From NCBI RefSeq assembly GCF_029852145.1, contig NC_079976.1:1-64000 (forward strand): a DNA stretch of 64,000 nucleotides. The letters run 5' to 3'. Positions 52,796 through 64,000 of the stretch are shown here, piece after piece. The DNA is from Microplitis mediator (taxonomy: Eukaryota; Arthropoda; Insecta; Hymenoptera; Braconidae). Position numbers and translations under genes: made by a program. Numbering within the stretch: the first letter of the stretch is position 1; each line of letters starts with the position of its first letter. Below the pieces are notes generated by a model. The model worked only from the letters and a program-made list of their open reading frames with translations. It made no database searches and was not told the DNA's origin.

Positions 52796-55467
52796 ATACA
52801 ACATATACACACTATATCAATTTTAAACTTGGATGTGTCTATATATTGTATTTGTAGTACATAAGTACTCATATGTGTGTGTGTAAAATGTAATTCGAGC
52901 ACTGCGACATCTTACAACTATTTAAAATCGTATATACAAGAATAGTGGAAAATACATTCCCGCCATTTTTTTAAAAACACCGGAAATGACAAAGTCATTT
53001 TTTAATTTTTTAAAAACTGATTGTAATATTTTTAAATTAATTACTGACGACAATTGTTAATAAATAAGTTATTATGTTGTTGTTATTGTTGTTGCATTTT
53101 TAAATAAGATACTATACCTATATTAAATTAATATGTTGTATCGATAAATGGAGTGACGCGGGAAAATTTTAATTCACTGGGTACGCTCATATTTAATCAT
53201 CGGTTGCTATTTTTTTTATAATAATAAATTATGTAACTGACGATTGAATGCACTTTAAGTAGATGTTACGGAATTTTAAATCAACAACCAAGATAAATAT
53301 TTTTTCAAGAAATTATAAAAATTCATTTAATCTTTAATCTAAATATTAATAACAATGATAATGAGAGAGTTTATTTGGACAATTTTAAATATATAGACAA
53401 GTCGTGGAGAATGGTCATTGGTCTTTTTGCTGATTTAGTTTCTGTACATGTATACTTGCATACAAATGTCAAATACACAGAGATGATGGTAAAGATGGTG
53501 AATCACGCTCATGCTACTTTGCTACTTGTGGGATAAAAAAAAAAAAAAAACCCCTTATAAATTTTTTTTCTTATCGGAACTATCATTGTCTTTCTACTTT
53601 TTTTTTTTGCTCGTGTCTAATATATGTATATATGAGGTCTTGCATAACATAATGTGTATATACATATATTATATTTAAAACTGTACGAGTTGTTAACTCC
53701 GTTGTTGTATTACTAATCCTATATTGCTATACTATACACACTATAGGTAGATATATATATATATTTATCATTCTGAATTTATACTTAAACTCTTTACTAC
53801 TGTTGTTACTTAATCATTTTACGCGAATACTTGTAATGTATATGTTTAATGCTGTGAGACTTATTACTGATATACTTACATATCCTTTATTTAACCACTT
53901 AATATTTATTAAATTATAAAAATTGCTTGCTTGTAAATAAAAATAATTTTGTCTTTGTATTTATCAAACTTAATTAAATTATTTTCACTATTATTGAAAA
54001 CTAGTTGCTTAAAATTAAATAAATTTTTTTAAATTCAATATCGTTCATTATAAATTATAAAATCAATATTTTACATCTTAAATTCGTCGATTACGTAATC
54101 ATTAAAATTAAAAAAAAATCAGAAAGTATATATAAATATGAATATAAAACTGTATTGTAGTTATTTTTATTTGTATTACGTCATTACTGAGACAATTTTA
54201 CCTGTTAATATAAGTAAACACTTTTATCACTCCATAGTTTAAATTATGTACTAGGCGATAAAAAAAAAAAAAAAAAAAAAAAAGTTGACTGATTACACTT
54301 TTTTCTTTATCCCAAAAAAAAAAATGTATATTCAAAATAATTAAACATAAATTATTCAGGAATATTTATAAATAAATAAATGTCATTAATTTTTGAGTGA
54401 AATGAATTCAAATTTATTTATCTAGGGGAACGTTAATGATTTCGATTTTTTTTTTTTTCATTTTAAGAAAAAAAAATGAAAAAATAAATAAATAAAAAAC
54501 AGTAAATGTACTATTTGCAATAGCGTTAAAGCAGAGTTAATTGAACTTTTGAATTTTTTTTCTTAAAGACATTAAATTTAGATTGAAGTTTCAAATGTTA
54601 TGTTTCAGAAAAGTATGGTTTTTTTTTTTACATATATATAATAGAAAAAATCAAAAAGAAAAAAAGTTTATGATTCCCACATTTCCTTTTTACAAAATCT
54701 ATTCAAAAAAGTAAAAAAATGTGTAATTTAGTTTATTGTAAAAAAGAAAGAAAAATAAACTGAATCATAAAATAAATTTAAAAAAAAAAAGTATGAAAGC
54801 CAATTGAAAACTTAAGCTTTTTTTTTCTTTCATTATTTTGTTAAAAGATGAAAATCTTATCTCTCTGAACACGTCAATAGCGCCAAGATACATATTAACT
54901 AATAATAAAAACTATGACCATCTGTGGCTACTTGTATAATAATCTCAAAAATTCATTTAATTATAGCTATTTGTTTTTTTTTGTTTTTCAATAATTAAAT
55001 TCAAAGTAGTGACAATTCAAGTGATAATCGGATTATCTAGCATAAGGCTGTTTAAGTATTGCTTCCTATAATGTCTTACAAAAAGTGTTCGGATTGCATA
55101 AACTACGTCTATATTAACATCCGTTATTTTATTTTTATAATTATTAAATAGTTTATTTTTTTGTTATTTATTTTTTTTTTTTTTCGTTTATTTTATTTTA
55201 TTTATTTATTTATTTATTTTTTTGTATTTATTTATTGAAATATATTTAAATATATATTTATTATATGCGTATAATTGATCATAACAGACCAACAAGTATC
55301 AACAAGTAATATAATTAAATGATACAAATAATTTAATGTGATTATTATTGGATGGTGCTAATGAAATTGAAAGTTTTTTCTGAGTGGTGACATGGAGTTG
55401 GTCTGCTGCTGCTGTTGTTGTTGTTGTTGTTATTGTTCTCGTTCTTGTTGTTGTAATTAGTAAATAC
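52796..55467. other. Intergenic AT-rich DNA between Larp4 and eIF1
   Basis: Two tail-to-head minus-strand genes are separated by about 2.7 kb with A, T and TTTA runs. The eIF1 3' UTR is probably included, for example the GTT/GCT-repeat stretch at 55400-55440. No gene was recognised. Confidence 0.5.
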
Positions 55468-56673
55468 TTAAAAACCGTGAACCTTGAGCTGGTCAGGCTT
55501 TGCCAAACCTGCTTTAGTTAACCACTGGCATATATTTTCACGTTGATCACCCTGCAATTGGAGCACCTCCCCGTACTCTGGGTGCTCTATTACAGTCCCA
55601 TTGCACGCAAACTCCTTTAATAAATAAAGTTTATTTTTTTTAATATAATAATTTTAATTTAAATATTTATTTGATTATAAATTTATAGATGATAATTTAA
55701 TTGTTATAATACGAGTAATAATTTGATTGTGTAATGATTGATGTTAATTTTAACGTATAAATTATTGATTGAGAAATGTGTAAAATATTTATTATTTATA
55801 ATAATTAAAATTTATAAATCCAATAAATAAAAATCTCTGGAAACTAAGTTACGTCTATTAAATATTGATTTAAAAAAAAAGGAAAAGTTTAAGTGATAAT
55901 ATAAATGACAAAGATCTATTTCAACAGCATACAATAGACTTATTTATCATAATGGAATAGACCAAAGAACAAATGTAGAACAAGGCCATATCTAAGTATA
56001 GCAATTCTTAGCAATATTGCTTTAATAAATCTATCAAATTAATAAATATAAATTAAAAAAAAAAAAAAACGAGAACAACAATAATAATATAAGATAATTT
56101 GAGTTCTTTAGTATAAAATCATAGTTATTTAAAAATAAAATAATTTACCTTTTTACATGCTCGTACTATTTTTTTCAAGTCATATTCCGAAGATAGTCCT
56201 TGTACTGTTGTTAAGGTCTTACGACCATTTCGTTGTTGGATTCTTATATGCACGAGACCGTCTTGGACATCATCATCTGAACCCTTGATTGCATCTGCAA
56301 AGGGGTCTACAACAAAACGGAATAAAAAAAAATTATAAATATATATCGTCCCTTGCCATTATCATTTATTTAGTTAATTAGTTATTTATAATTTTAACAA
56401 TGAATAAACAATATTCAATTGCGTTGTGTGATGCAAGTAAAGAAAGACGCTAACATATCCGCCATTTTGACAAAAATAAAAGAGGAAAAAAAAATATATT
56501 CACTACTGAAATGTCTACGAAATAAGCTGTTTCATAGTAAACTTTATAAAAATTGTTATTATTTTTATATCAATATTAAACATCGCGAATAAATTTATAT
56601 ATTTAATAAAATAATACAATAATATGCGTATATTTTATAACTTACCGAATGTGTTAAGATTCTGGATGGACAT
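55468..56673 (-). CDS. eIF1: Translation initiation factor eIF1 (SUI1)
   Basis: Small ribosomal-subunit factor that monitors start-codon selection in the 43S/48S preinitiation complex. Exons in transcript order: 56673-56646, 56306-56149, 55614-55468. They sum to 333 nt, 110 residues, all junctions in frame. The protein begins MSIQNLNTFDPFADAIKG. The SUI1 fold contains VHIRIQQRNGRKTLTTVQGL, where the NGRKT loop is the hallmark, then EYDLKKIVRACKKEFACNGT, EHPEYGEVLQLQGDQRENIC and the end LAKPDQLKVHGF. Length and sequence match animal eIF1 almost throughout. The gene is head-to-head with ArfGAP1 across 1.4 kb. Confidence 0.97.
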
Positions 56674-58073
56674 ACGACAAACAAAATAGATCTCACGTAG
56701 TTATACGACTGCAAATTGCAATTACAAATAGTAATGTAATTTTAAAATTTAAAACAGAAAAGTCGATTTAATTATATTTAAAAAATAATATTTAATAGTG
56801 TTGTATTAAATTTAGATTTTGAGTTGGTTGGTTAGCTTCAAGCTTCAGGCTTCAGCTATTATGATTATGATGACGACGATGATGATGATGGGATGATGGG
56901 ATGATGGTGCCGATCAGTGCCGATGGTGGTAGAGTACAAAACTAAAGTCAGCACTAGTCAGGTCAGCGCGTTTATTACTGGTTACTCCAGGTTACTGGTT
57001 ACTGGTTACTGGTTGTTAAAACATGAAAAATAAATCTATTGGGTAGTACTAAAGTCCACTCTCTTTCCCTCTTTTTCTCTCAAGTCCGAACTCCGAACTT
57101 GGCCGGCCGGAAGTTTAAGTTGCATTTGTCATGAAACACACACACACACATTCATAATCCACATATTGGTATATATAGACCAAGATCTACACAAACAACA
57201 ACTATTGGGTGGGGTTCTCATGTACCAACACTACAACAATAAATAATCTACATAATTATAACTATAATTTTAACAAACCCAACATTTTAATTATTTTTTT
57301 ATTTATATAATTTATTTTAATAATCATAAATGAAGTTTAATAATATTATAAATAATTACAATAAAAAATTAAAATTTTGGTGATTAAAAAGATACCACTT
57401 GATTATTTTTAATTCCCTAGAATGATTTCATATTTTCATTTCAATTTTATTGATAGTATAGTGACATCGAATATTCGAAAAGAATAAAGAACCAACTGAT
57501 GGAAATATATTAAAAATATCCAAGAGTAAAAAAAATTTTCACCAGGTGGGCAGCATTTTCAATTTCTCATAATAATCTTGTGGATCTTGTGTGCCAGTTC
57601 GGTCTTGGCGGTCCACTTCCTTGTAAGCCACAGTCGGTTACGACATCTACCGGTGAATTTTGGAAAAAAAAAAAAAAAATGTATACGTCTTGACGTGGAA
57701 GATAAATAAATAATAATATTAATAATAGTAAAATAAACTGTATCTTTTATGCCTACGTATATACATACATATATATCATGTATTGATGAAAAAGGAAGTG
57801 GCTAAAGAAGTAAAAAAAAATAAAGAAAATGGTTGTAAGATTTAAGTAAAGTTGTGTAGTATTATAAGTAGTTGCTGCTGATTGCTTTTGGTTTGCTTAG
57901 TTTTCTTGGTTTTCATCGATTGTCGTGGACATCGTGGATGATTGGAGTTGATTGGCCTGCCTCCTTGTATCGTTTAAACAAACTGGTTGTGACACTTGGC
58001 ATTATATGTTGATAGAATTGTTGATTTTTATAAATTAAATAATAATATTCAACATATTGTTATTTTAAATAAA
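56674..58073. promoter_or_regulatory. Divergent promoter region between eIF1 and ArfGAP1
   Basis: The 1.4 kb between two oppositely directed start codons is partly GC-richer than its surroundings (56870-57190, with GCGCG and GGCCGGCCGG). It holds a 7-bp minisatellite at 56974-57014. A further less AT-rich patch at 57545-57660 and the stretch 57880-58010 are probably 5' UTR of ArfGAP1. No start site was assigned. Confidence 0.45.
56974..57014. repeat. 7-bp minisatellite (TTACTGG), imperfect
   Basis: TTACTGG units in tandem with one interrupted unit (TTACTCCAGG), followed by GTTGTT. It lies in the eIF1/ArfGAP1 divergent promoter. Confidence 0.85.
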
Positions 58074-58883
58074 ATGGCAAGTCCAAGAACACGCCGAGCT
58101 TTGGGAGAATTGAAACCTCAGAATGAAAATAATGTAAGAATTTAATAATTAAAAAAATAAAACCTGCAGCAGCAGTAGGAAATTTTTTAATTTTTATAAA
58201 TTAATAATAATATTTTTATTTATAGAAATGTTTTGAATGTGGTGCTCATAATCCCCAATGGGTTTCTGTAACATATGGAATATGGATTTGCTTAGAGTGT
58301 TCTGGCAAACATCGTGGTCTTGGTGTTCATCTTTCATTCGTACGGTCAATATCAATGGACAAATGGAAAGATACTGAATTGGAAAAAATGAAAGTTGGTG
58401 GAAATAAAAAAGCACGTGAATTTTTCGAATCACAGTCTGATTGGGAAGATTCGATGCCTATTAACAAAAAGTATAATACTAAAGCGGCTGCTTTGTATCG
58501 TGATAAGGTAATTTTAAATCATTTTTATATCTTTAGATCAAAAATAATAATTATTATTATTTTAGGTTGCTACGTTAGCGAGAGGTGAATCTTGGAGTAT
58601 TGATAAAGCTAATGTTAAAGATTTTTTACCATCATATTCAGACCATAATAGTAACGATAATAACTATTCATACTCTTCATGTGGTCGTGGTGGTTCTTCG
58701 TCATCTTCATCTTATCAACAAGATACAAATAATCCAAGTTTATATCAGCAAAATAATTTCAATTCACCGGCATTTAAATCCCAAACAGAATCATTTTTTG
58801 CACGAGTTCAAAATGAAAATGCCGGTAGACCAGAGTTAGTATTATATAATTATATTATTATTATACATAGTCATTAATTTTTA

Positions 58884-58917
<34 letters not shown>

Positions 58918-60011
58918 GGAATATTCCACCGAATCAAGGTGGTAAGTATGGTGGATTTGGATATCAAATGGAAACACCGCCTAAAAGTACATCTCAAGAA
59001 TTTTTTGATACTGCTGTTTCTTCGTTAGCCAGTGTAATTACTTTAAAAAAATTTAATTTTTATAAATTACATTATTTGTTATTATTATAATCATGTATTG
59101 TAGGGATGGTCAATATTTTCATCATCAGCGACCAAAATAGCAAGTAAAGCCACTGAAAATGCTATAAAAATTGGTGGTATGGCTACACAAAAGGTATATA
59201 ATTATATTTATAATTAATTTAAATAGTTGTCAAATTTTATTTTATTTTATTTTATTATTTGCTTTTATTATTTTATTATTATTAAATTAGGTACGTGATG
59301 GTACTTTATTAGAAGATGTAACTACTCAAGTTAATAGTTTAGCTACTAAGGTATTTTATTATGTTTTTAGATTTTAGTTTATAGATATATATCTTAATTA
59401 ATTAATAAATAATAAAAATATACTAACCAACTAATTTTAATAATATTAATAATTTTAATAAATAGGTAGGAGATATAGGACGTCGTGGGTGGGGTGATAT
59501 TTCTGGTACAAATTCATCAACCTCGTCATCATCATCGTTATCCCAATTACAATCACAATCACAATCACAATATCAATATCATCAATCAAATGATGAATAT
59601 CAAAATGCAAAATCTGATGGTTATCAAAATAGCTATCAAAATTCTTACTCTAATGAAAAGTCTTCCTTAATGTCAAATTCAAGTAACAAGTAAATATTTA
59701 ATATGATATAATATATTTAACTTAATTATTTTTTATTATATTTGTTAATTATTTAATTATTTAAAAGTGGTGGTGGATCAAGTAATTCATCAATACAAGA
59801 CTGGGATTGGGATAATTCACAGCGAAATTCCGAAATTCTTACAGAAACAAAATCAACAACAATACGTAAAGCTAAAGATAAAAAAATAATAAAAAATAAA
59901 GAGTCATCGTTGATTGATTTTGATAGTAAAAATGACGATAATAGTTTTAAAATTAAAAAAACAGCAACGTCTAAAGCTGAAGAAGATGCTTGGGAAATAT
60001 TAAAAAATTAA
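58074..60011 (+). CDS. ArfGAP1: ArfGAP1, Golgi Arf GTPase-activating protein with ALPS motif
   Basis: Stimulates GTP hydrolysis on Arf1, driving COPI uncoating at curved Golgi membranes. Exons: 58074-58133, 58226-58507, 58566-58834, 58919-59033, 59104-59193, 59291-59350, 59466-59689, 59768-60011. They sum to 1344 nt, 447 residues, all junctions in frame. The ArfGAP zinc finger is Cys22-X2-Cys25-X16-Cys42-X2-Cys45 (CFECGAHNPQWVSVTYGIWI...), with the arginine finger at Arg50 (GKHRGLGVHLSFVRS). The ALPS1 amphipathic segment spans an intron: FFDTAVSSLAS then GWSIFSSSATKIASKATENA (residues ~232-262), poor in charge and rich in Ser/Thr as the family requires. A second ALPS-like region begins GDIGRRGWGDISG (~294). 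The C-terminus keeps the AEEDAWEIL tail. The third intron uses a weaker GTTAGT donor, chosen because only it keeps frame. Confidence 0.95.
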
Positions 60012-60389
60012 CAATAATCATAATAATCATTAAATAGCTTAATTATCCAAGAATAATTTAATTAATATTGATGTAAAACACTAAATTGTTGTATTCATTT
60101 ATATTATTAATGGAAAATTGGTTTATTATTATTTTACTATAAATAAGTGAAAGAACGAATTAACAAAATAATTTTATAACTGTATATAAAAATTTAATCA
60201 TTAAAAGAAAAAAAAATGATATATATAAATTATCACATTTAAATTGTTAAATTGTAATTATTAAAAGGTGGTAAAAATTATCAAGTATTGTTAAATATTA
60301 TGAAATAATGAATAAAATATTAATCTTAAACAAAATTTATTTTTCTCCTTTTTTACTTTTATTTTAAAATAGTTATTACAATTTATTAA

Positions 60390-61059
60390 TTAATATAAAT
60401 TATTTGAAGATTTAACTCGTGAGTTAGAATATACTCTTCGTGTTCTAATTTGTTCTAATCGTTGGACATATTCACAAACTTGTTTTTCAGAACTTGGCCA
60501 AATGTCATGTGTTATTTTATTTAATACATAAAATAATGTTTCAACGGTCATCTGTGTTATATCAACAGGCGGTTGTCCCAATGTTGTACGATGTAATAAA
60601 TCATACAATGATCTAAAACAACAACAATTATTATTGTTATTATTATTAATGTAAGGATAATAAAATATATTACCTAAAATCACAACCAGCAGATTGTTCA
60701 GGAGTTGGATGATTTTCAAATATTGATATAAATTTAAATGCTTCAGGTATCATAGTGTCAGTGCTATCAAAAAATCCTGAATTTAACCACTCGTCTAATT
60801 GTACTTTTTTTACAGTTGAATTTTTTTTAGCCGCCAAATGTAATTTATTAATCATTGTTCTAACAGCAGCCAATGATTTATAAGGAAATTCTTTAGCAAT
60901 ATTATCAATATCCGTATAACCATATTTTTTTAATGCTTTAAGTAAAATTGATTTCTCTTGTTGATCCCATAATTTACGATTTTTATCACTTTCTACTGTT
61001 GATCTTTTACCTCTATTTTTATTTTTATTTTTATTTTTATTTTTATTATTACCACTCAT
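60390..61059 (-). CDS. SANT-domain protein, possibly SNAPC2/Pbp45-like snRNA-activating subunit
   Basis: Two exons, 61059-60674 and 60612-60390, give 609 nt and 202 residues, in frame. The start ATG at 61059 is followed by a short Asn/Lys repeat (GNNKNKNKNKNKN). Residues ~28-75 are a SANT/Myb-type helix bundle (KLWDQQEKSILLKALKKYGY, FPYKSLAAVRTMINKL). A central segment has QLDEWLNSGFFD; the C-terminal part reads SLYDLLHRTTLGQPPVDITQ and ETLFYVLNKI. A SANT-like N-terminus followed by a helical tail containing a YDLL/YKYL-type motif recalls SNAPC2 (SNAP45; fly Pbp45), part of the complex that starts snRNA transcription. This resemblance is from memory of the family and is tentative. The gene is convergent with ArfGAP1, 378 bp between stops. 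The gene structure is more certain than the name. Confidence 0.75.
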
Positions 61060-62023
61060 ATTTTATTAAATAAATATTTAAAGTCTCAGTAACCTGCAGT
61101 AACTGATATAAAAACTATGCTTACTGCTTCGTAATATCATATAACTCATGCCATGTAGATGATAAAATAGAAAATTACTTTATCTATCGACAATTTATAT
61201 TTTTTTAAAATTTTCCATTATTATCATCATCATCATCATCATCACAGTTACTTATATTACTACAATAACACCGATAATTTGTAATTTAAAAAATTATTAA
61301 ATACAATTAGACAGTAATTATATAATATGACGATTGGATTAAAACTTTTTTAAATCCCCAAGTCACTAATGTATAGCTATACAACTTTCTGTTTCTATAT
61401 TATAAATACATATATATAACGAAACTGACAAGCACAAAAAAACTTGCTGGTAAATTAATGCAATTAAATGAACAATTATCAAGTTTTTTTTTAACATTCG
61501 TTAATATCAATGCATAATTCAAATTTTAAAGACCATTCGTAACCTTGATCTTGACAATCACAAGTTAATTTAAATTATAATTTTTATACTAAAAGGAAAG
61601 TAACAAAGTCCATATTCTAAAAAAAAATAATATAATTATAACAATAACAGTAGTAATGTGTAATTGTGTGGGTTTTTACATTTTTTTTGAGAATTAATTG
61701 AACGTGGATTAAATTTATTTTCAACACAGTATAGTATATTGAGTACATGTTTTAAAAGACAACAAGGATCAGGATAAAAACTGTAAAATGCACAAAAAGA
61801 CACCGATGGTTTTCAGGATATCATAATGGATTATGATGGTATATATATCAGGACCAACAAATCTTATGAAAAACACCCAAGTCCTGAAAACTGCCACAAC
61901 CGAATATTATATATAATATAGTTATTATCACGAGCTGATTTACATTCATTTTCTGATATATTTATTTGTTTTCATTATGAGTTGTTGTATTCCAATTATT
62001 TTTAATAATTACGTATGCAGTAA
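61060..62023. other. AT-rich intergenic DNA upstream of the SANT gene
   Basis: No supported gene. A (CAT)n run lies near 61222-61243. A 40-codon plus-strand frame at about 61797-61920 looks protein-like but has no start or splice support. Confidence 0.45.
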
Positions 62024-62543
62024 TCAATACGTCTGGGTATGATTAACAATACTGTCAATGTTTTTAAGACAATTGAAGAAACCACTATTACAATATTTAT
62101 AAACTTCCCAATGCAATGATTCTAATGGTGGTTTTGTAAATTCGTTATATAACCGATTACCCACATTTTCATAATTTTTAATATTGTTGTTGTAGTAACG
62201 ACGATCGAAATCATTAAACTTATGGGAATGTAAATAATGTCCAATATCAAAAATAACTTTATTAATATCCCAATTTTTAAAAAAGGACTCCTTTAAATTA
62301 CTGCCTTGAGTTAAAAGATATATAATTTATTAATATTTGAATCTGTTGTCGATTATATAAAAGGACCAGCTAATATTGGATTGTAATCTGGTTCGGATGG
62401 TAGTTTTTCATCATACTAGACATATTTGTGTCGATGTTTGTAAATTTAATAGGGATCTCCAATATTGGATCATCATAATCTTCCCATGTCTCTCTTAATT
62501 TTTTTGAGATACTATTTAATAATGATAAACTACTTGATATTCT
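62024..62543 (-). pseudogene. Frameshifted, unrecognised protein-like frame
   Basis: Read on the minus strand from an AATATTAATAG acceptor at 62544, a frame begins RISSSLSLLNSISKKLRETW and continues EDYDDPILEIPIKF. It shifts by one base near 62424 to EKLPSEPDYNPILAGPFI, then meets an in-frame stop near 62357 and shifts again near 62317. From about 62316 it runs cleanly for nearly 100 codons (KESFFKNWDINKVIFDIGHY, LHWEVYKYCNSGFFNC) to a TGA at 62024. The composition and length of the last segment are unlike the surrounding AT-rich noise. I do not recognise the family. It is either a decayed gene, a gene with short unresolved introns, or a sequence with assembly indels. Confidence 0.45.
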
Positions 62544-64000
62544 CTATTAATATTATTAATTTAATTGATCCATTAAAAATGATCATTGTAACTAAACTTG
62601 AATATAATATATAAAAGTTTGATTGTTTGTTTATATTTATTTATTTATTGATACGATTATAAAGTTACTACTGCTTCCTGTGATCACAAATCACAATATT
62701 ATAATACATATTTAAATAAATCAAATTTTTTAGTAAACCGCGCGAGTTTGTACTTGAAAATAATATAATAAGTAGGTCTTTGTATAAAAAAAATACAAAT
62801 ACACGCAGAATATATATTTGTATATACGGCCATGGTCACGTGGATATAGTGCACCAGTAAGTAGTGTGCCAAGATCAAACAATCTTCCGCGATAAAAATA
62901 AAAAAATAAATTTTATTTACTGTATATATATTTTTAACCACTCGTAAAAATTATCGGTCGTAAATTAAAACATCGTATGAGTTTTCAAGTTTTTTTTTTT
63001 TAAATTAATATATTACTAAATATATATTTAATTAAGGGTTTAATCAAGATTTAATGTTTGATAAAGTTAATGTTAGATATTAAATTATAATCTTGAGTAA
63101 ATTTTTAGAATATATAAATTTAAAAGCAGTTAATATTATATTATTTACTGTCATTGCCATCAGTTTATATTAATCACTGAGTTGACTACGTGAAAGGTGT
63201 ACGGCCTCCTGATTGTACTTGTATTAAGTAGAAGAAATTTTAAAATACTAATTAGCTTTGCTACATCATTGACTACTACTTAGTGTGTTGAGTGTTACAA
63301 GTTTTAGTATACATAAAAAATTGTGCTATTATAAATACTAATACAATAACATATCATTTTATAATTCACCTTAATAAGGTGAGTGGATTATAATTTTTCA
63401 ATTAATGTTAACTCATATGTTTTGAATTACAATGCACTTGCAGTCTTTGTTTCTATTTATTGGATATATTAATTATCACTATTGCCACTATAATTAAGTA
63501 TCATATATTATAGCATTGGAAATTATTTTATATTTTTTTTTAAGTTTATTTTGAAATAATTTTAATTAATTTTTTCTTATTTTGTATATCCCTGTATAAT
63601 GTAATCATTGGGCCTTGAAGTTATATTTTAAACAAATTTTAAAATTGAGAACATTGAGGATAAGAATAATTAATCAATTGCAATTAAGTGGGTAATAAAT
63701 ATATTTTTAAAAAATAAAAATTATAACATTATTATTATTGTGATTATAAGTTTATGTTTTGACCTTGTAATAGTAAGAACAAAATTAAATCGGACAAAGT
63801 AATTAAATTTCGTAAGAACAACAACAATCACAAGCTCGTGATTATTCAAGATCAGAGAAATCTTTGACTTATTGACATTCATGCCCTATACTTAATAATT
63901 TATTTCACTAAAAATATCATAGTGCAGTTTTCAAACGTCTCTTGTGGAATAAGCTGTGTAACAGGTATAATATTATATACTTTTTTATAATTAAAATCTT
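62544..64000. other. AT-rich DNA to the window end, no gene seen
   Basis: No recognisable exon, RNA gene or repeat apart from small AT runs and a short hairpin (CACCTTAATAAGGTG at about 63368). A minus-strand open frame at 62699-62941 has no protein-like character. Confidence 0.45.

Noticed and set aside
57545..57660. Possible minus-strand exon (EVDRQDRTGTQDPQDYYEKL)
   Set aside because: All frames are open over this short GC-richer patch; flanking splice sites exist on both strands, so it is more simply 5' UTR of ArfGAP1.
61797..61920. Plus-strand 40-codon frame (DTDGFQDIIMDYDGIYI...)
   Set aside because: Protein-like composition, but no start codon in frame, no acceptor or donor, and a stop directly upstream; too short to support.

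Overview
The window is about 75-80% A+T by eye, with long spliceosomal introns, abundant AT-rich microsatellites and animal genes of typical insect type: the juvenile hormone receptor Met, neuronal tryptophan hydroxylase, Aplip1/JIP1, Larp4, eIF1 and ArfGAP1. It is therefore insect nuclear DNA. The very high A+T content, a single Met-type gene and strong trinucleotide expansion inside coding exons suit a parasitoid wasp or a related hymenopteran, but this assignment is inference. Exon models were built by hand from GT/AG sites, with reading-frame continuity checked across every junction.

Layout. 1-8930: a tandem satellite of about 48 monomers (roughly 180-195 bp) with a higher-order organisation, decaying at its right edge into a dispersed repeat that carries an 80-unit (CA)n tract (to about 9660). 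12.0-25.1 kb: Met on the + strand, with two possible N-terminal exons, a 7.6 or 9.4 kb first intron, and bHLH, PAS-A and PAS-B exons clustered at 21.5-25.1 kb. 27.7-28.8 kb: a 1.04 kb near-perfect palindrome between the convergent Met and JIP1 genes. 29.6-34.1 kb: JIP1/Aplip1 on the - strand, 8 coding exons, complete, with two dispersed-repeat copies in introns. 36.3-39.1 kb: tryptophan hydroxylase on the + strand, 12 exons, complete, head-to-head with JIP1. 39.1-46.3 kb: AT-rich intergenic DNA with a 115 bp TTAA-flanked MITE and an orphan spliced open frame. 46.3-51.0 kb (5' end perhaps at 52.8 kb): Larp4 on the - strand, 8 coding exons, one of 2.1 kb made largely of Asn/His/Gln/Ser/Gly/Thr tracts. 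55.5-56.7 kb: eIF1 on the - strand, complete. 58.1-60.0 kb: ArfGAP1 on the + strand, complete, head-to-head with eIF1. 60.4-61.1 kb: a small SANT-domain gene on the - strand resembling SNAPC2/Pbp45. 62.0-62.5 kb: a frameshifted, unrecognised protein-like frame on the - strand.

The genes are not an operon or pathway cluster. Their roles are hormone reception, axonal JNK scaffolding, serotonin synthesis, mRNA 3'-end protection, start-codon selection, Golgi coat dynamics and snRNA transcription. They alternate in orientation as ordinary single-copy insect genes. The least ordinary DNA is the higher-order satellite, the 1 kb palindrome, the dispersed fold-back family and the homopolymer-rich Larp4 exon.
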